From assembly GCF_029983095.1 (NCBI RefSeq), contig NZ_CP120467.1, positions 1,782,501 to 1,846,500 of the forward strand: a DNA stretch of 64,000 nt, written 5' to 3'. The translations under genes and the position numbers were made by a program. The stretch is from Enterococcus montenegrensis. GTDB taxonomy: Bacteria; Bacillota; Bacilli; Lactobacillales; Enterococcaceae. Shown in pieces: positions 23,243 through 32,161 of the stretch. Under the pieces are notes generated by a model. The model was not told the origin of the DNA. It made no database searches and saw only the letters and a list, made by a program, of their open reading frames with translations. Position 1 is the first letter of the stretch, and every line of letters begins with the position of its first letter.

Positions 23243-24993
23243 TAAATATCCCCCCTAGTAATCTTGGCTTCAAGTTGCTGTTTGGCCCACATCTTAGCAT
23301 ACCAACCACCTAAAGCTAGTAATTCTTGATGCGTTCCCCGTTCTATTATTTGCCCTTCTTCAATTACGATGATTTCTTTAGCATGCATAACACTACTCAA
23401 ACGATGGGCAGCAATAATGGTCGTTTTATTTTGCCGTGCGGCTTTTAAGTTGCTTAAAATCGCTTCTTCTGTTTTCGCATCAACCGCAGAAAGTGCATCA
23501 TCTAAAATTAAAATTTCTGGTTTGGCAATTAACGCACGCGCGATGGATAATCGTTGTTTTTGCCCACCGGACAACGAAACACCTCGTTCTCCTACTAAGG
23601 TATCATAACCTGCTGGCATTTCTTCAATATCCGTGGCAATGTCGGCCAATTGCGCTGCCTGCGCAACTTCACTTTGTGGCAGGGTTGGGTCGATAAAACG
23701 GATATTGTCGCGAATCGTAGTCGAAAACAAAAAATGATCTTGTGGAACGTAGCCTAACGAGCCCAGCAAAGCATCTAAGGTGTAGTCTTTAATATTACGG
23801 CTACCAAATGTAATTTGACCTGCGTAATCATCAAATTCCCGCAGTAATAATTTCATAATCGTGGTCTTGCCACTACCGGTTTTCCCTACAATGCCTAATG
23901 TTTCACCTTCATTTACGACAAACTGCAAATTCTTTAGTGTTTCTTCTTTGCTATTGGGATAATAAAAACTGCGAATTGAAAATTCCAAAGTTCCTTTTGG
24001 CGCCTCATGAATTGCATTTTCTTTTTCAATAATATGTGTCTTGTTGCTTAATAACTCCGCTACCCGATCGTAACTGGCGTTGCCTCTTTCTAAAACATTA
24101 AAGAGTCGACCAATCGCAAACATCGGCCAAACTAACATCCCGATATAGCTTATAAATGATACCAACTGTCCAATTGTAATCGTATCATTCAAAATAAAAT
24201 TCCCACCTATGATAATTGTTACAACGTAAGAAAGCCCAATAATTAATGTGATAAAAGGATCAAATAAGGCGTCTAAAAAATTGACTCGTTTATTTTTGAC
24301 GATTGCATCATCAATCTTCCTTGAAAAATCAGCAATATCTTCTTGCTCTTGACCAAAAGTTTTTAAAACCTTCATCCCGGTAATGCTTTCTTGTGCCTTA
24401 TCGTTAATATTTGAAAAAGCCTCCTGTGCATCCCGAAAAGCATCATGGAGTTTTGTGCCTAGTACACGTGAGGTCACTGCTAACAAAGGTAATGGTAATA
24501 ATGCAATCAGCGTTAGCCGCCAATCGATAAATAAAATCATGGCAATAATAGTTATTCCACCGGTGATAAATGAGTCAGCAAAGGTTAATATTCCTGCGCC
24601 AGCAACATTTTGAATGGCGTTTAAATCATTGGTTGCATGGGCCATTAGATCTCCTGTACGGTGTTTCTGATAAAAGATTTGATCCATCTTCGTAAAATGA
24701 TCAAAAAGCTGGCGTCTAAGATCTTTTTCCAAGCGAGCAGCACTGCCCCAGATATTAGTGCGCCAAATATAGCGAAAAATATATTGTGCGACAGCAGCTA
24801 AAACTAATACTACAACCCAACCTAAAATAATCTTTAAGTGAATATTATCTTCAGCAATTTCATCAATAATAATTCCAATTACTTTTGGGGGTATTAATTG
24901 AAAAATAGCCACTAAAATTAAAGATGTTACACCGATAATGTAGTGCTTTTTTTCCTGTTTAAAAAACCAACCTAACTTTTTAAAAATTGACAT
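23242..24993 (-). CDS. Heterodimeric ABC exporter subunit with degenerate site
   Basis: A 583-residue half-transporter with six membrane segments and an ATPase domain. Walker A is GKTGSGKTT, the signature LSGGQKQR is canonical, but Walker B is ILILDDALS, so the catalytic Glu is Asp. This complements the partner: its LSGGQ would complete the active site with the partner Walker motifs, while its own Walker motifs meet the altered YSSGQ. GGAGG lies before ATG. First gene of the two-gene operon; its upstream gap of 145 bases holds the yneF terminator. Confidence 0.9.
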   Translation of the reverse strand: MSIFKKLGWFFKQEKKHYIIGVTSLILVAIFQLIPPKVIGIIIDEIAEDNIHLKIILGWVVVLVLAAVAQYIFRYIWRTNIWGSAARLEKDLRRQLFDHFTKMDQIFYQKHRTGDLMAHATNDLNAIQNVAGAGILTFADSFITGGITIIAMILFIDWRLTLIALLPLPLLAVTSRVLGTKLHDAFRDAQEAFSNINDKAQESITGMKVLKTFGQEQEDIADFSRKIDDAIVKNKRVNFLDALFDPFITLIIGLSYVVTIIIGGNFILNDTITIGQLVSFISYIGMLVWPMFAIGRLFNVLERGNASYDRVAELLSNKTHIIEKENAIHEAPKGTLEFSIRSFYYPNSKEETLKNLQFVVNEGETLGIVGKTGSGKTTIMKLLLREFDDYAGQITFGSRNIKDYTLDALLGSLGYVPQDHFLFSTTIRDNIRFIDPTLPQSEVAQAAQLADIATDIEEMPAGYDTLVGERGVSLSGGQKQRLSIARALIAKPEILILDDALSAVDAKTEEAILSNLKAARQNKTTIIAAHRLSSVMHAKEIIVIEEGQIIERGTHQELLALGGWYAKMWAKQQLEAKITRGDI

Positions 24994-25087
24994 AAGTACC
25001 TCCTTTTAAATTCCTGCTATCTTTAACTATTACAAGAATAATTTGAAAATTCTATTTAAATTTTTTTGTACCTTTGAATAAAGGGCA

Positions 25088-25119
25088 CAAAAAAGACGGA
25101 CTGAAAAATTCAGCCCGTC
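25088..25119 (-). terminator. Terminator of yneF
   Basis: Stem GACGGGCTGAA/TTCAGTCCGTC with a 3-base loop, followed by TTTTTTG on the minus strand. Confidence 0.88.
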
Positions 25120-25138
25120 ACGACAGAAAACCAAAAGA

Positions 25139-25360
25139 TTATTTTTTCCCTTGGTTTTTCATTTGCTGCATCATTTGACGAATTTTTTTCTCTGATGGTT
25201 TTTGGCCCATCGACATCATCATTGAACGTAACATTTCCTCGTTAACGGGAGGATTTTTTTCCAAATAGTCTTTCATATATTTACGGGCTAAGAAAAAGCC
25301 ACCGACTGCACCTAGTAAAGCTGCAATAATTGCAATAAGTACTACGATTGATGTTGACAT
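25139..25360 (-). CDS. yneF: YneF family membrane protein (UPF0154)
   Basis: A 73-residue protein with one N-terminal membrane segment (about residues 4-24), followed by [26 protein letters not shown] and [16 protein letters not shown] sequences that are diagnostic of the UPF0154 family. The soluble tail faces the cytoplasm by the positive-inside rule. The function is not known. It is a single-gene unit with its own terminator, upstream of the ABC exporter genes. Confidence 0.9.
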   Translation of the reverse strand: MSTSIVVLIAIIAALLGAVGGFFLARKYMKDYLEKNPPVNEEMLRSMMMSMGQKPSEKKIRQMMQQMKNQGKK

Positions 25361-25448
25361 GAAAATCTCTCCTTTCTTCTATAGTCTCACTGTGTCATTT
25401 TACTAGAAAAGCAAGCAAATGAAAAGAGCTTTTCGCAAGGCAAAACAA

Positions 25449-25485
25449 AGTAAGCGTTTTCAAATTATAAAAAACATGCTATGCT
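25449..25485 (+). promoter_or_regulatory. Promoter of ndk with cre-like site
   Basis: TTTTCA (25457-25462) and TATGCT (25480-25485) with 17-base spacing. A cre-like AGTAAGCGTTTTCA (25449-25462, 13 of 14 to consensus) covers the -35. Confidence 0.5.
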
Positions 25486-25515
25486 AAATTTATAAATTTT
25501 TTTGAGGTGAGTGCA

Positions 25516-25950
25516 ATGGAAGAAAAAACTTTAATTATTATTAAACCAGATGGCGTCAAACGTCATTTAGTCGGTCGTATTATCAGTCGCTTTGAAGAAC
25601 GCATGCTGACAATTGAAGCAATGCGCTACGGTATGTTAACTAAAGAAACCGCCAAAGCCCACTATGCTCATCTTGCTGATAAGCCTTTTTTTCAAGATAT
25701 TATTGACTACATGACATCAGGTCCTGTTGTTTTTATCGTTTTAAAAGGTGAAAATGCAATTGAAATGGTGCGTAAAATGATTGGATCGACTAATGCCTTA
25801 GAAGCTGCACCTGGCACAATTCGTGGCGATTTTGCCACCAATAAGTCGCAAAATGTTATTCACGCTTCTGACTGCGCTGCTGCAGCAGACGTGGAAATAA
25901 AACGCTTCTTTAGCAAAGCGCAGTTGGCGACAGCCAAACATTCCTCTTAA
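25516..25950 (+). CDS. ndk: Nucleoside diphosphate kinase
   Basis: A 144-residue enzyme that balances NTP and dNTP pools by transferring phosphate via His116 in NVIHASD. The N-terminus EEKTLIIIKPDGVKRHLVG and APGTIRGDF are standard NDK motifs. I start it at ATG 25516, because GAGGTG lies seven bases upstream; an earlier in-frame GTG sits inside that ribosome site. It is a single gene with a cre-like sequence over its -35 and a strong terminator behind it. Confidence 0.95.
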   Translation: MEEKTLIIIKPDGVKRHLVGRIISRFEERMLTIEAMRYGMLTKETAKAHYAHLADKPFFQDIIDYMTSGPVVFIVLKGENAIEMVRKMIGSTNALEAAPGTIRGDFATNKSQNVIHASDCAAAADVEIKRFFSKAQLATAKHSS

Positions 25951-25956
25951 AAAAGA

Positions 25957-26002
25957 CTTCACAAACTAGCTTTTAGTCACTAAGAACTAGTTTGTGAAGC
26001 TT
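25957..26002 (+). terminator. Terminator of ndk
   Basis: CTTCACAAACTAG and CTAGTTTGTGAAG form a 13-base perfect stem with a 17-base loop, just after the ndk stop. Confidence 0.8.
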
Positions 26003-26078
26003 TGAAAATTTTGCTTTATTAAAAGGTGAAGGCCGAAAAAAACTAGAAATGAATATTTCTTCTACGTGCTTTATTCAC

Positions 26079-26102
26079 CTGAAAATTTTATACTCTCCTT
26101 AT
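26079..26102. repeat. 24-base motif, copy A
   Basis: Begins CTGAAAATTTTATACT and ends CCTTAT. It matches 22 of 24 bases of a second copy at 55867-55890 upstream of cls. It contains TATACT/TATAAT-like elements on both strands, so it may be a shared promoter or operator. Confidence 0.55.
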
Positions 26103-26110
26103 AATCTATA

Positions 26111-26160
26111 AAAAGTCAAATACCGCCCTACGCTTAGTTGTGGCGGTATTTGACTTTTTT
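26111..26160 (-). terminator. Terminator of nfo (bidirectional form)
   Basis: AAAAAGTCAAATACCGCC and GGCGGTATTTGACTTTTT form a long perfect stem right after the nfo stop. Confidence 0.9.
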
Positions 26161-26177
26161 ATTTTAGAAATTTAAAT

Positions 26178-27068
26178 TTATTGCGCCATAATTTTTTCTA
26201 ATAAATCTGGATCAAAAACGCCGCTACGCAACATGGCAATTTCAAATTTATAAGGAGGCTTTTTATTTTTTTTATCTTCTCCAACATATGGCGTTTCAAG
26301 GATTTTAGGCAATGTTGCTAATTTTTCGTGATTGGCAATATAATGTAGTGCATTAAACCCAATTGTTCCAAAACCTAAATTGGCATGCCGGTCTTTTTTT
26401 GCACCGCGTATATTTTTAGAGTCGTTTAAATGAACGACTTTTAAACGTTCTAACCCGATCACGCGGTCAAATTCCGCTAACACGCCATCGAAATCGTCTT
26501 TCACATTATAACCAGCATCGTTAGTGTGACACGTGTCAAAGGTAACGGACAGTTTATCATTTAGCGTGACGCCGTCAATGATTGCTGCTAATTCTTCAAA
26601 ACTACGGCCGATTTCTGTGCCTTTTCCTGCCATCGTTTCTAACGCAATTTGAGGAATTTGGTCTTTTGTTAAAACTTCATTTAATCCTTTAACAATTTGT
26701 TCAATCCCCGCTTGTGGCCCTGCGCCAACGTGGGCACCAGGATGTAAGGTAATTTGTTTGGCACCAAGTTCTTGAGCGCGCATAATTTCTGAACGTAAAA
26801 ATTCAATGGCAAATCCAAAATTCTGAGGCTTAATTGTATTCCCTAAGTTGACGATATAAGGTGCATGAACGACAAATTCGTGCATCTCGTTTTCTACCAT
26901 CATTTTTTTACCCGCGGCAATACTAGCTTGGTCCATCTCACTACGACGTGTATTTTGGGGAGCGCCAGTATAAAGCATAAACGTATTCGCTTCATAACTT
27001 AATGCTTCTTCAACTGAAGAAGCTAAGGCCTGACTAGCTTTAAAGGAAACATGAGAACCGATTAACAT
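26178..27068 (-). CDS. nfo: Endonuclease IV (AP endonuclease)
   Basis: A 296-residue AP endonuclease of base-excision repair. Metal-ligand motifs are visible: [47 protein letters not shown] and [14 protein letters not shown] take ATG 27068 ([10 protein letters not shown]) as start since all homologues begin there; the 14-codon upstream extension is not typical. The ribosome site (AGAAGTGAAGA) is only moderate. It follows the AEC transporter gene remnant by 75 bases. Confidence 0.94.
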   Translation of the reverse strand: MLIGSHVSFKASQALASSVEEALSYEANTFMLYTGAPQNTRRSEMDQASIAAGKKMMVENEMHEFVVHAPYIVNLGNTIKPQNFGFAIEFLRSEIMRAQELGAKQITLHPGAHVGAGPQAGIEQIVKGLNEVLTKDQIPQIALETMAGKGTEIGRSFEELAAIIDGVTLNDKLSVTFDTCHTNDAGYNVKDDFDGVLAEFDRVIGLERLKVVHLNDSKNIRGAKKDRHANLGFGTIGFNALHYIANHEKLATLPKILETPYVGEDKKNKKPPYKFEIAMLRSGVFDPDLLEKIMAQ

Positions 27069-27143
27069 ATCTTCACTTCTTTCATAACTATTTTTTATTA
27101 TTGTAAGCAAGCTTCTAGCAAAAAGAAATCTTTACGCTCAATT

Positions 27144-28048
27144 TTAGCGATAAATAAAAATCAAAGCCGTCATAAGTGGTAAACTAATTAAAAAACTAAG
27201 CGAAGAACAAAAGCCCACACTTTCTTCATCACTTCCAGATAATACGGCATTCATGACATTAAAAATTGGAATGGGCGTAACTGCTAAAATGCTCAATACT
27301 AACTTCATTAAGTGATTTATTGGTGTAAAATAGACAATTACAACTAAAATAAGACCGATTGTATATCTTAAAAGAAGTGTTTTTAAAACTAATAACCAAG
27401 CATAGTGAGGCAGCTTAAACTCCAAATACAGCCCAATCATGAACATTGATAAAAAAGTATTGGCGCTAGCGATAGGTGCTACCACCGTTATCAGCATTTC
27501 AGGGATTGCAATACTGGCTGTCCGTAACAAAAGCAGCACAAGGTAACACATAAAAGGGACACTGCGCCCTAGTTTTTGCAGGAATGCTTTTAAATTAAAG
27601 ACATAATTTTCCCCAGTCAACGCCTCAACTACTAAACCTGTTCCCCCTGCTAACATTATCGAGTTGCCAATATCAAAAAGTGAAATCAAGGGAATGGCTT
27701 GCGGGATAAAGCTTTGCGCAAAAGGTAAAGTAAAATTGCCAATGTTAAAACCAGATCCCATGTAAAGGCTAAAGGAAAGTTCCCTTTGGCTTTGTCGCCC
27801 TTTAAAAATGCGTAAAAAAAGCAATTGAACTAACGTAAAGAAAACTGCAATTGCGATTAATGCTGTGATGTTAAAAGAAACATTCAGTTGCGCTAAGTTC
27901 ACCACAATCGCCGCCGGGAGTGTTAAATTTAAAATGATCTGTGAAAGACGGTTGCCATCGGCTTTACTAAAAATCCCGAAGCGTTTAAACAGATATCCTA
28001 AAAAATAATAAATAATAAACTAAACGCACTGATTAAAATCTCTTTCAT
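27144..28048 (-). pseudogene. AEC-family transporter, frameshifted near the N-terminus
   Basis: The reading frame from ATG 28048 (AAGGAG eight bases upstream) gives MKEILISAFSLLFIIF and then hits TAG at 27998-28000. One more T in the six-T run at 28000-28005 would continue into LGYLFKRFGIFSKADGNRL and the rest, giving 301 residues with about ten membrane segments, the size of auxin-efflux-carrier family permeases (organic acid or amino acid transport). The open remainder begins with a GTG at 27905 that has no ribosome site. It is either a real null or phase-variable allele or a sequencing error in a homopolymer. Confidence 0.8.
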
Positions 28049-28262
28049 TTCTATTTCTCCTTAAAAATTCAATTCTTTATTTGGATTTGGCACTGTTTTC
28101 CCTATTAATTATTTTAACATTTTTCTTTTTCAACTCTTTTAACAAGTCCAAAACTGCTGCAAAAAAGTATTTTACCCCCATTTCAATCCTTAAAAGTTTG
28201 GTTTTTTCTTAGTATTTCCCCACCATAATAGTAGAAATCTATCTATTTAAGAACTTTTTTGC

Positions 28263-28268
28263 TATAAT
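28263..28268 (+). promoter_or_regulatory. -10 element of the class A PBP gene
   Basis: TATAAT preceded by TGC (extended -10) about 34 bases before the PBP start. No good -35 is seen. Confidence 0.5.
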
Positions 28269-28301
28269 GACACGGTAAATTTAAAACTGAGGTGAAAGTC
28301 A

Positions 28302-30791
28302 TTGCCTAAAAAGCAAAAACATCATGATGAGCCTTTTTCTGATCGAAAAAAGGGCTGGTTTTACTTTAATATTTCATTACGGGTCTTACATTCCTTAATT
28401 TTAGTTGGAATTTCGTGTCTGATTATTGGTGGTGCATTAGCGCTAGGGATTGGTGCCGGTTATTTCGCTTACTTAGTCGAAGACACACCTGCTCCTAATA
28501 AAACCACAATGCAAAAAGAACTGGGAGATGTTTCGCAAACTTCCAAATTAACATACGCCGATAACAGTTCGATCGCTACTATCCGTTCTGATTTATTTCG
28601 AACATCAGTAAAGTCAGATCAAGTTTCTGACCTACTAAAAAAAGCTATTATTGCCACCGAAGATGAATATTTTTATGAACATAATGGCGTTGTACCAAAA
28701 GCTGTTGTCCGTGCGCTGTTATCAGAAGCAACTGGTTTTGGCGGTGGAGGTGGTTCTACTTTAACCCAACAATTGGTCAAGCAGCAGGTTTTAACTAGCG
28801 AAACCACCTTCAAGCGCAAAGCCAATGAAATTCTTTTGGCCATGGAAGTTGAGAAGTTCTTTAGTAAAGACGAAATTGTGACAATGTATTTGAATGTCTC
28901 TCCTTTTGGGCGAAATAATAAGGGTCAAAATATCGCGGGTGTTCAAGAAGCAGCAAAAGGTATTTTTGGCAAAGATGCCAAAGACGTCAACTTACCGCAA
29001 GCAGCTTTTATTGCGGGTCTACCGCAAAGTCCTATCGTTTACAGCCCCTTTGATAATACTGGCAAATTAAAAGAAAACGTCACTGCCGGCCTAGAACGAA
29101 AAGATTTTGTTCTATTTAGTATGTATCGCAACCACGACATTAGTAAAAAAGAATACGAAGCAGCGAAAAAGTATGATTTGAAAAAAGATTTCTTAAAACA
29201 ACAAACGCAAAATAATGACGACCATGGTTTCTTATATTATACCGTTATGAACGAAGCTAAAAGTATCGTCGCACAAAAGTTAGCCAAAGATGACGGCGTT
29301 TCAACACAAGATTACGAAAAGAAAAAAACAAAAGAAGCTTATCTTGAAAAAGCACAAAATGAGTTAGTTAATGGTGGTTACACGGTTAAATCAACTATTG
29401 ATAAAAAGATTTATGACGCCATGCAAAAAGGTGTCGCAGAATACGGCTACATGTTAGATAATTACAGTGGTGATAAAATCGAAGTCGGAAATGTCATGAT
29501 GGATAATGCCACCGGCAAAATCTTAGGTTTTATTGGAAGTCGCGATTTCAGCGATAACCAAAACAATCACGCCTTTGATACTTCACGAGCTGCCGGTTCA
29601 ACGATTAAACCGATTTTAGTATATGGCCCAGCCATTGACCAAGGTCTAATTGGCAGCCAAAGTCGCATCTCAGATTATCCAGCGAAATGGAAAGCTGGCG
29701 AAGATGCCGGTAAAGAAATCGTCAATGCAACCAATAAAGGATCCAAAACTTTCCAAACCGTCGAAGATGCATTAGCTGAATCAACCAACATTACAGCCTA
29801 CCATGTGTATCAAGAATTACAAGAAAAAAAATCTGCGGATTTCGTCTATGACAATTATTTGGCTAAAATGAATTTCCCAGCCAACAATTCTTGGAATGTT
29901 GAATCTGCTCCGCTTGGACCAATGGATGTGACAACGGTTCAACAAACAAATGGTTTCCAAGCTTTAGCCAACGGCGGCGTCTACCAACAAGGTTACTTGA
30001 TTGAATCGATTACTGACAGCCAAGGTAAAGCTATTTATCAACATGAAAACAAACCCGTTCGCGTCTTTTCTAAAGCAACAGCTTCCATCATGAACAATTT
30101 GATGCGTAATGTCTTAAGCCAAGGAATCACTACCCCGTTTAAATCGACAATTAGTAATTTGAACTGGTACCTAGGTCAAGCAGACTGGGTTGGTAAGACT
30201 GGGTCTTCTGATTATTACCGTGATTCATGGTTAATTGTCTCGACACCAAAAGTTACGATTGGTAGCTGGTCTGGGATGGATAGTCAAAAAGAAAAAAATG
30301 ATGATGGCGCCGGCAGTAGAACCGGAAATTACATGGCATATTTGATTAATCGAATTTATATGGCTAATCCTGATATTTTTGGCACAGATCAAAAATTCAA
30401 ATTAGATGGTTCGGTAAAACAAGAAACAGTTGCCAAAGCTACCGGTGAATTACCAGGAAGCATCAGCTACAACGGAGCTACAATGCAAGTTCCAAACGAT
30501 ACCACAACTTCTCTGTGGGCAAAAAATGGACCAGGTGAAAGTAATTACCGCTTTGGTATTGGTGGCACAGATGCTAATTACGCTGATTATTGGAATAAAA
30601 TTTATGCAAAACCAAAGACCAATAATAATCAACAAAAAAACAACACGACAACTAACGGAAACAGTACCAATAATAATTCAAATAGCAACAGCAATACAAA
30701 TAATAACAATAATTCAACAAGTAACAATGGTAGTACTACAAATAACAATGCAAATAGCAACGGGACTACCAACAATAATACAGGACAATAA
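28302..30791 (+). CDS. Class A penicillin-binding protein (GT51 + transpeptidase)
   Basis: An 829-residue bifunctional peptidoglycan synthase. An N-terminal anchor is at about residues 30-58. The GT51 glycosyltransferase has ATEDEYFYEHNG (catalytic Glu) and GGGSTLTQQLVKQ. The transpeptidase has the active serine in AGSTIKP, then ESTN and KTGSS. The last 60 residues are almost only Asn, Thr, Ser and Gln. The start is TTG with GAGG nine bases upstream. The position next to ccpA matches the PbpZ/PBP2a-type gene of enterococci. It is a single gene with a strong terminator. Confidence 0.93.
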   Translation: MPKKQKHHDEPFSDRKKGWFYFNISLRVLHSLILVGISCLIIGGALALGIGAGYFAYLVEDTPAPNKTTMQKELGDVSQTSKLTYADNSSIATIRSDLFRTSVKSDQVSDLLKKAIIATEDEYFYEHNGVVPKAVVRALLSEATGFGGGGGSTLTQQLVKQQVLTSETTFKRKANEILLAMEVEKFFSKDEIVTMYLNVSPFGRNNKGQNIAGVQEAAKGIFGKDAKDVNLPQAAFIAGLPQSPIVYSPFDNTGKLKENVTAGLERKDFVLFSMYRNHDISKKEYEAAKKYDLKKDFLKQQTQNNDDHGFLYYTVMNEAKSIVAQKLAKDDGVSTQDYEKKKTKEAYLEKAQNELVNGGYTVKSTIDKKIYDAMQKGVAEYGYMLDNYSGDKIEVGNVMMDNATGKILGFIGSRDFSDNQNNHAFDTSRAAGSTIKPILVYGPAIDQGLIGSQSRISDYPAKWKAGEDAGKEIVNATNKGSKTFQTVEDALAESTNITAYHVYQELQEKKSADFVYDNYLAKMNFPANNSWNVESAPLGPMDVTTVQQTNGFQALANGGVYQQGYLIESITDSQGKAIYQHENKPVRVFSKATASIMNNLMRNVLSQGITTPFKSTISNLNWYLGQADWVGKTGSSDYYRDSWLIVSTPKVTIGSWSGMDSQKEKNDDGAGSRTGNYMAYLINRIYMANPDIFGTDQKFKLDGSVKQETVAKATGELPGSISYNGATMQVPNDTTTSLWAKNGPGESNYRFGIGGTDANYADYWNKIYAKPKTNNNQQKNNTTTNGNSTNNNSNSNSNTNNNNNSTSNNGSTTNNNANSNGTTNNNTGQ
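30618..30790 (+). repeat. AAT/AAC-rich repetitive tract encoding an Asn-rich tail
   Basis: Low-complexity coding DNA at the 3' end of the PBP gene. Such tracts can change length between strains. Confidence 0.7.
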
Positions 30792-30792
30792 T

Positions 30793-30822
30793 AAAAGCAG
30801 GCGAAAATTCGCCTGCTTTTTT
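30793..30822 (+). terminator. Terminator of the PBP gene
   Basis: AAAGCAGGCGA/TCGCCTGCTTT with a 4-base loop and T run. Confidence 0.92.
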
Positions 30823-30913
30823 ATCTTCTATTATTAATACCGATCAGCAAAACACATGCTAAAAAACAAATAAGCCAAATGCTTTACGAAATTTTTTCTT
30901 TATCCCAATTATT

Positions 30914-30950
30914 AAAATAAGCGTCCATAAAATAGCACGGACGCTTATTT
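30914..30950 (-). terminator. Terminator of ccpA
   Basis: AAATAAGCGTCC/GGACGCTTATTT with a 12-base loop, just after the ccpA stop. Confidence 0.82.
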
Positions 30951-30961
30951 AGCTTATTCGA

Positions 30962-31963
30962 TTATTTTGTTGAGCCTTTTTCATCAATACCATAAGGTAA
31001 GATAATTGTCTTTTCTTCGACATCTTCTTTATTCATCATTTTGGTCAACAAACGCATTGAAACTGCCCCGATATCATACAATGGTTGGGTAATACTAGAT
31101 AGACGTGGACGGGCAACGTCTGTTAGTAATGAATTATTACTTGTCAGAATTTCAAAATCCTCTGGTACATTAACACCTTCATCAACTAAACCATCTAAAA
31201 TACCAATTGCCAGTTCATCATCTGTAACAAAAGCTGCTGTAGCACCACTGTTTTTAAGACGTGAAACTAAAGAAATACCATCTTTAAAGTTGTATTTTGC
31301 TTCAAAAATTAACCCTTCATTGTAGGTTAAATTATTTTCTTTTAGTGCTTCTTTATAACCTTGTAAACGGTTTTGACCATTAATTGGATCAATCAATGCA
31401 CCACTGACAAAAGCAATTTTTTCATTGCCGTTTTTTGCTAATAAATTAACAGCGTCTTTTGTTGCATTTGTATAATCAATGTTTACACTACCTACTTGTT
31501 CATCTGGGTCAATTGAGCCTGCTAACACAACGGGTGTCTTAGAACGGGAAAATTCACCACGAATTTCATCGGTAATACGGTGTCCCATAAAAATAACGCC
31601 ATCTACTTGTTTAGCTAATAAATTGTTTAAAACGTTCACTTCTTTTTGTGTATCACCATCTGAGTTAGCTAAAATAATATTGTATTTGTACATTGTCGCT
31701 ACATCATCAATCCCGCGAGCTAATGAAGCAAAATACATGTTGCTAACATCAGGAATGATAACCCCTACCGTTGTCGTTTTTTTACTTGCTAAGCCACGGG
31801 CAACTGCGTTAGGCCGATAGTCTAGGCGATCGATAACCTCTAAGACTTTTTTGCGAGTAGCAGGCTTCACATTGGGATTGCCATTGACAACACGCGAAAC
31901 AGTAGCCATTGAAACATTGGCTTCACGGGCAACGTCATAAATTGTAATTGTTTGTTTGTCCAT
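30962..31963 (-). CDS. ccpA: Catabolite control protein A
   Basis: A 333-residue LacI-family regulator. Residues 1-60 hold the helix-turn-helix and hinge helix (TIYDVAREANVSMATVSRVV, VARGLASKKT). The rest is the periplasmic-binding-like core. CcpA binds cre sites with HPr phosphorylated on Ser46 as corepressor; the kinase that makes this signal, HprK, is encoded at 37821-38756. AAGGAG lies before ATG. It is divergent from pepQ, the standard Lactobacillales arrangement, and has a cre-like site over its own -35. Confidence 0.95.
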   Translation of the reverse strand: MDKQTITIYDVAREANVSMATVSRVVNGNPNVKPATRKKVLEVIDRLDYRPNAVARGLASKKTTTVGVIIPDVSNMYFASLARGIDDVATMYKYNIILANSDGDTQKEVNVLNNLLAKQVDGVIFMGHRITDEIRGEFSRSKTPVVLAGSIDPDEQVGSVNIDYTNATKDAVNLLAKNGNEKIAFVSGALIDPINGQNRLQGYKEALKENNLTYNEGLIFEAKYNFKDGISLVSRLKNSGATAAFVTDDELAIGILDGLVDEGVNVPEDFEILTSNNSLLTDVARPRLSSITQPLYDIGAVSMRLLTKMMNKEDVEEKTIILPYGIDEKGSTK

Positions 31964-32028
31964 TTCATATCTCCTTATTTGATAGCGTGATTTGTATTTT
32001 CTGAAAATACCATTTACATTTCTTTGTT

Positions 32029-32066
32029 AGAATAGCATGGAAAGAATCAGAATGCAACCGTTTTAC
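32029..32066 (-). promoter_or_regulatory. ccpA promoter with overlapping cre-like site
   Basis: TTGCAT and TATTCT with a 17-base spacer (32029-32057, minus strand). GTAAAACGGTTGCA (32053-32066) matches 12 of 14 cre positions and overlaps the -35, suggesting autoregulation. Confidence 0.65.
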
Positions 32067-32161
32067 TTTCCTTTCCTGAAAATTTTTATCATTTTTCAAA
32101 AATTCTTTTTTGAAAGAAGTATGCTAAAATAAAAGTGACTATTTTGAAAGAAGGTTTCCTT

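Noticed and set aside
30430..30837. Plus-strand frame of 135 codons in the PBP 3' end
   Set aside because: It is another frame of the repetitive AAT/AAC tract and the preceding domain, with no start signal.
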